The position numbers and the translations under genes are program-made. The notes beneath the pieces are model-generated. The model ran no database searches. It was not told the DNA's origin and saw only the letters and a list, made by a program, of their open reading frames with translations. Of a DNA stretch of 64,000 bases, positions 63,532 through 64,000 are shown piece by piece (within the stretch, counting starts at the first letter, position 1; the number at the start of each line of letters is the position of its first letter). Source of the DNA: Amycolatopsis sp. NBC_00345. Its GTDB lineage: Bacteria > Actinomycetota > Actinomycetes > Mycobacteriales > Pseudonocardiaceae. The stretch lies in contig NZ_CP107995.1 in the NCBI RefSeq assembly GCF_036116635.1, positions 10,478,001 through 10,542,000 on the forward strand, written 5' to 3'.

Positions 63532-64000
63532 GACTCGGCCTTTTCGAACGCGCTCATGTCGATCCGCTTGCGCACGCAGAACCAGCCGACGACCAGCGCC
63601 ACGGCGATCACCGGCAGCGCCAGCAGCGTGATCCGCCCGGTGCTGTCGAAGCCCATCAGCACCACCACGACCACCAGGAACAGCAGCGTCGCGATCTCGG
63701 TGTACGGCGAGAACGGCAGCCGGTACGACGGCCGCGTCACCTCGCCGCGCTTCGACTTCCGCACGAACAGCAGGTGGCTGAGCACGATGATGGCCCAGGT
63801 GCCGAGGATGCCGATCGCGGCGAAGTTCAGCACGATCTCGAACGCGTCCTTCGGCACCAGGTAGTTCAGCGCCACGCCGAGCACGCAGACCGACGCGGTG
63901 AGCAGGATGCCGCCGTAGGGCACCTGGTTGCGGTTCATCACGCCGGTGAACTTCGGCGCCGAGCCGGCCATCGACATCGAGCGCAGGATGCGGCCGGTCG
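63528..64000 (-). CDS. Amino-acid permease (APC family), C-terminal part
   Basis: The last 157 codons of a 12-helix amino-acid transporter. Text reads TGRILRSMSMAGSAPKF, typical of the loop before the last helices in AnsP/GabP-type permeases, then four hydrophobic helices (YGGILLTASVCVLGVALNYLV and following). The rest lies beyond the right edge. Overlap with the asparaginase start suggests L-asparagine as substrate, by context only. Confidence 0.85.
   Translation of the reverse strand, partial: TGRILRSMSMAGSAPKFTGVMNRNQVPYGGILLTASVCVLGVALNYLVPKDAFEIVLNFAAIGILGTWAIIVLSHLLFVRKSKRGEVTRPSYRLPFSPYTEIATLLFLVVVVVLMGFDSTGRITLLALPVIAVALVVGWFCVRKRIDMSAFEKAES

Overview
This window is high-GC actinobacterial chromosome. 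Codon use is strongly GC3-biased, GTG starts are common, and the genes are tightly packed. A mycothiol-disulfide reductase gene, a tandem-GNAT protein of MshD-like shape, an AhpE-type peroxiredoxin, DUF3145 and DUF3052 proteins, and an Lsr2-type nucleoid protein all point to mycothiol-producing Actinomycetes. The fatty-acid, desaturase and repeat content fits Pseudonocardiaceae, most likely Amycolatopsis or a close relative. That genus call is inference. Both ends cut through genes: mtr on the left and an amino-acid permease on the right.

Layout. 1-19.3 kb: housekeeping and stress genes (mtr, an M15 lipoprotein, a trypsin-like protease, bioF, a DEAD-box helicase, a RIO kinase, two flavin oxidoreductases, yaaA, proS, an MprF-like membrane protein), broken by a 735-bp repeat-rich stretch with no intact gene. 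19.6-22.8 kb: HAD hydrolase, YjbQ and a NarL-type two-component system. 22.8-26.2 kb: a fatty-acid desaturase operon (ferredoxin reductase, desaturase, a 75-aa protein) divergent from a FabR/DesT-like TetR regulator, with a near-palindromic operator candidate between them. 26.3-29.8 kb: the pntAA-pntAB-pntB transhydrogenase operon ending in a lipoate-ligase-like gene, each joined by a GTGA overlap. 29.9-31.4 kb: an intact IS30-family element that landed in the loop of a bidirectional terminator. 31.4-37.8 kb: an Lsr2-domain protein with a histone-H1-like tail, a disulfide oxidoreductase, a large low-complexity membrane protein and two small conserved genes.

37.9-43 kb holds the core type II fatty-acid synthase cluster (fasR-like regulator, fabD, fabH, acpP, fabF), with a palindrome in the regulator-fabD gap and a near-perfect 26-nt palindrome between acpP and fabF. 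43.1-45.2 kb: an ABC-2 exporter. 45.2-47.5 kb: repeat-rich DNA around a TM-helix channel-like protein with a Gln-rich tail. 47.5-54.1 kb: pnuC, then lctP and lldD (lactate uptake and oxidation) and aceE (pyruvate dehydrogenase E1). Lactate, pyruvate, acetyl-CoA and fatty-acid synthesis genes therefore lie within about 16 kb. 54.5-64 kb: DUF3052, ahpE, a tRNA-Val, a carboxymuconolactone-decarboxylase/MarR pair, an acyl-CoA dehydrogenase, a class V aminotransferase/GntR pair, a phosphodiesterase that seems to use a CTG start, a CocE-type hydrolase, and an asparaginase overlapping an amino-acid permease.

The observations most worth following are the Lsr2-H1 hybrid protein, the terminator split by the IS element, the operator candidates beside the lipid genes, and several families of intergenic hairpin repeats.
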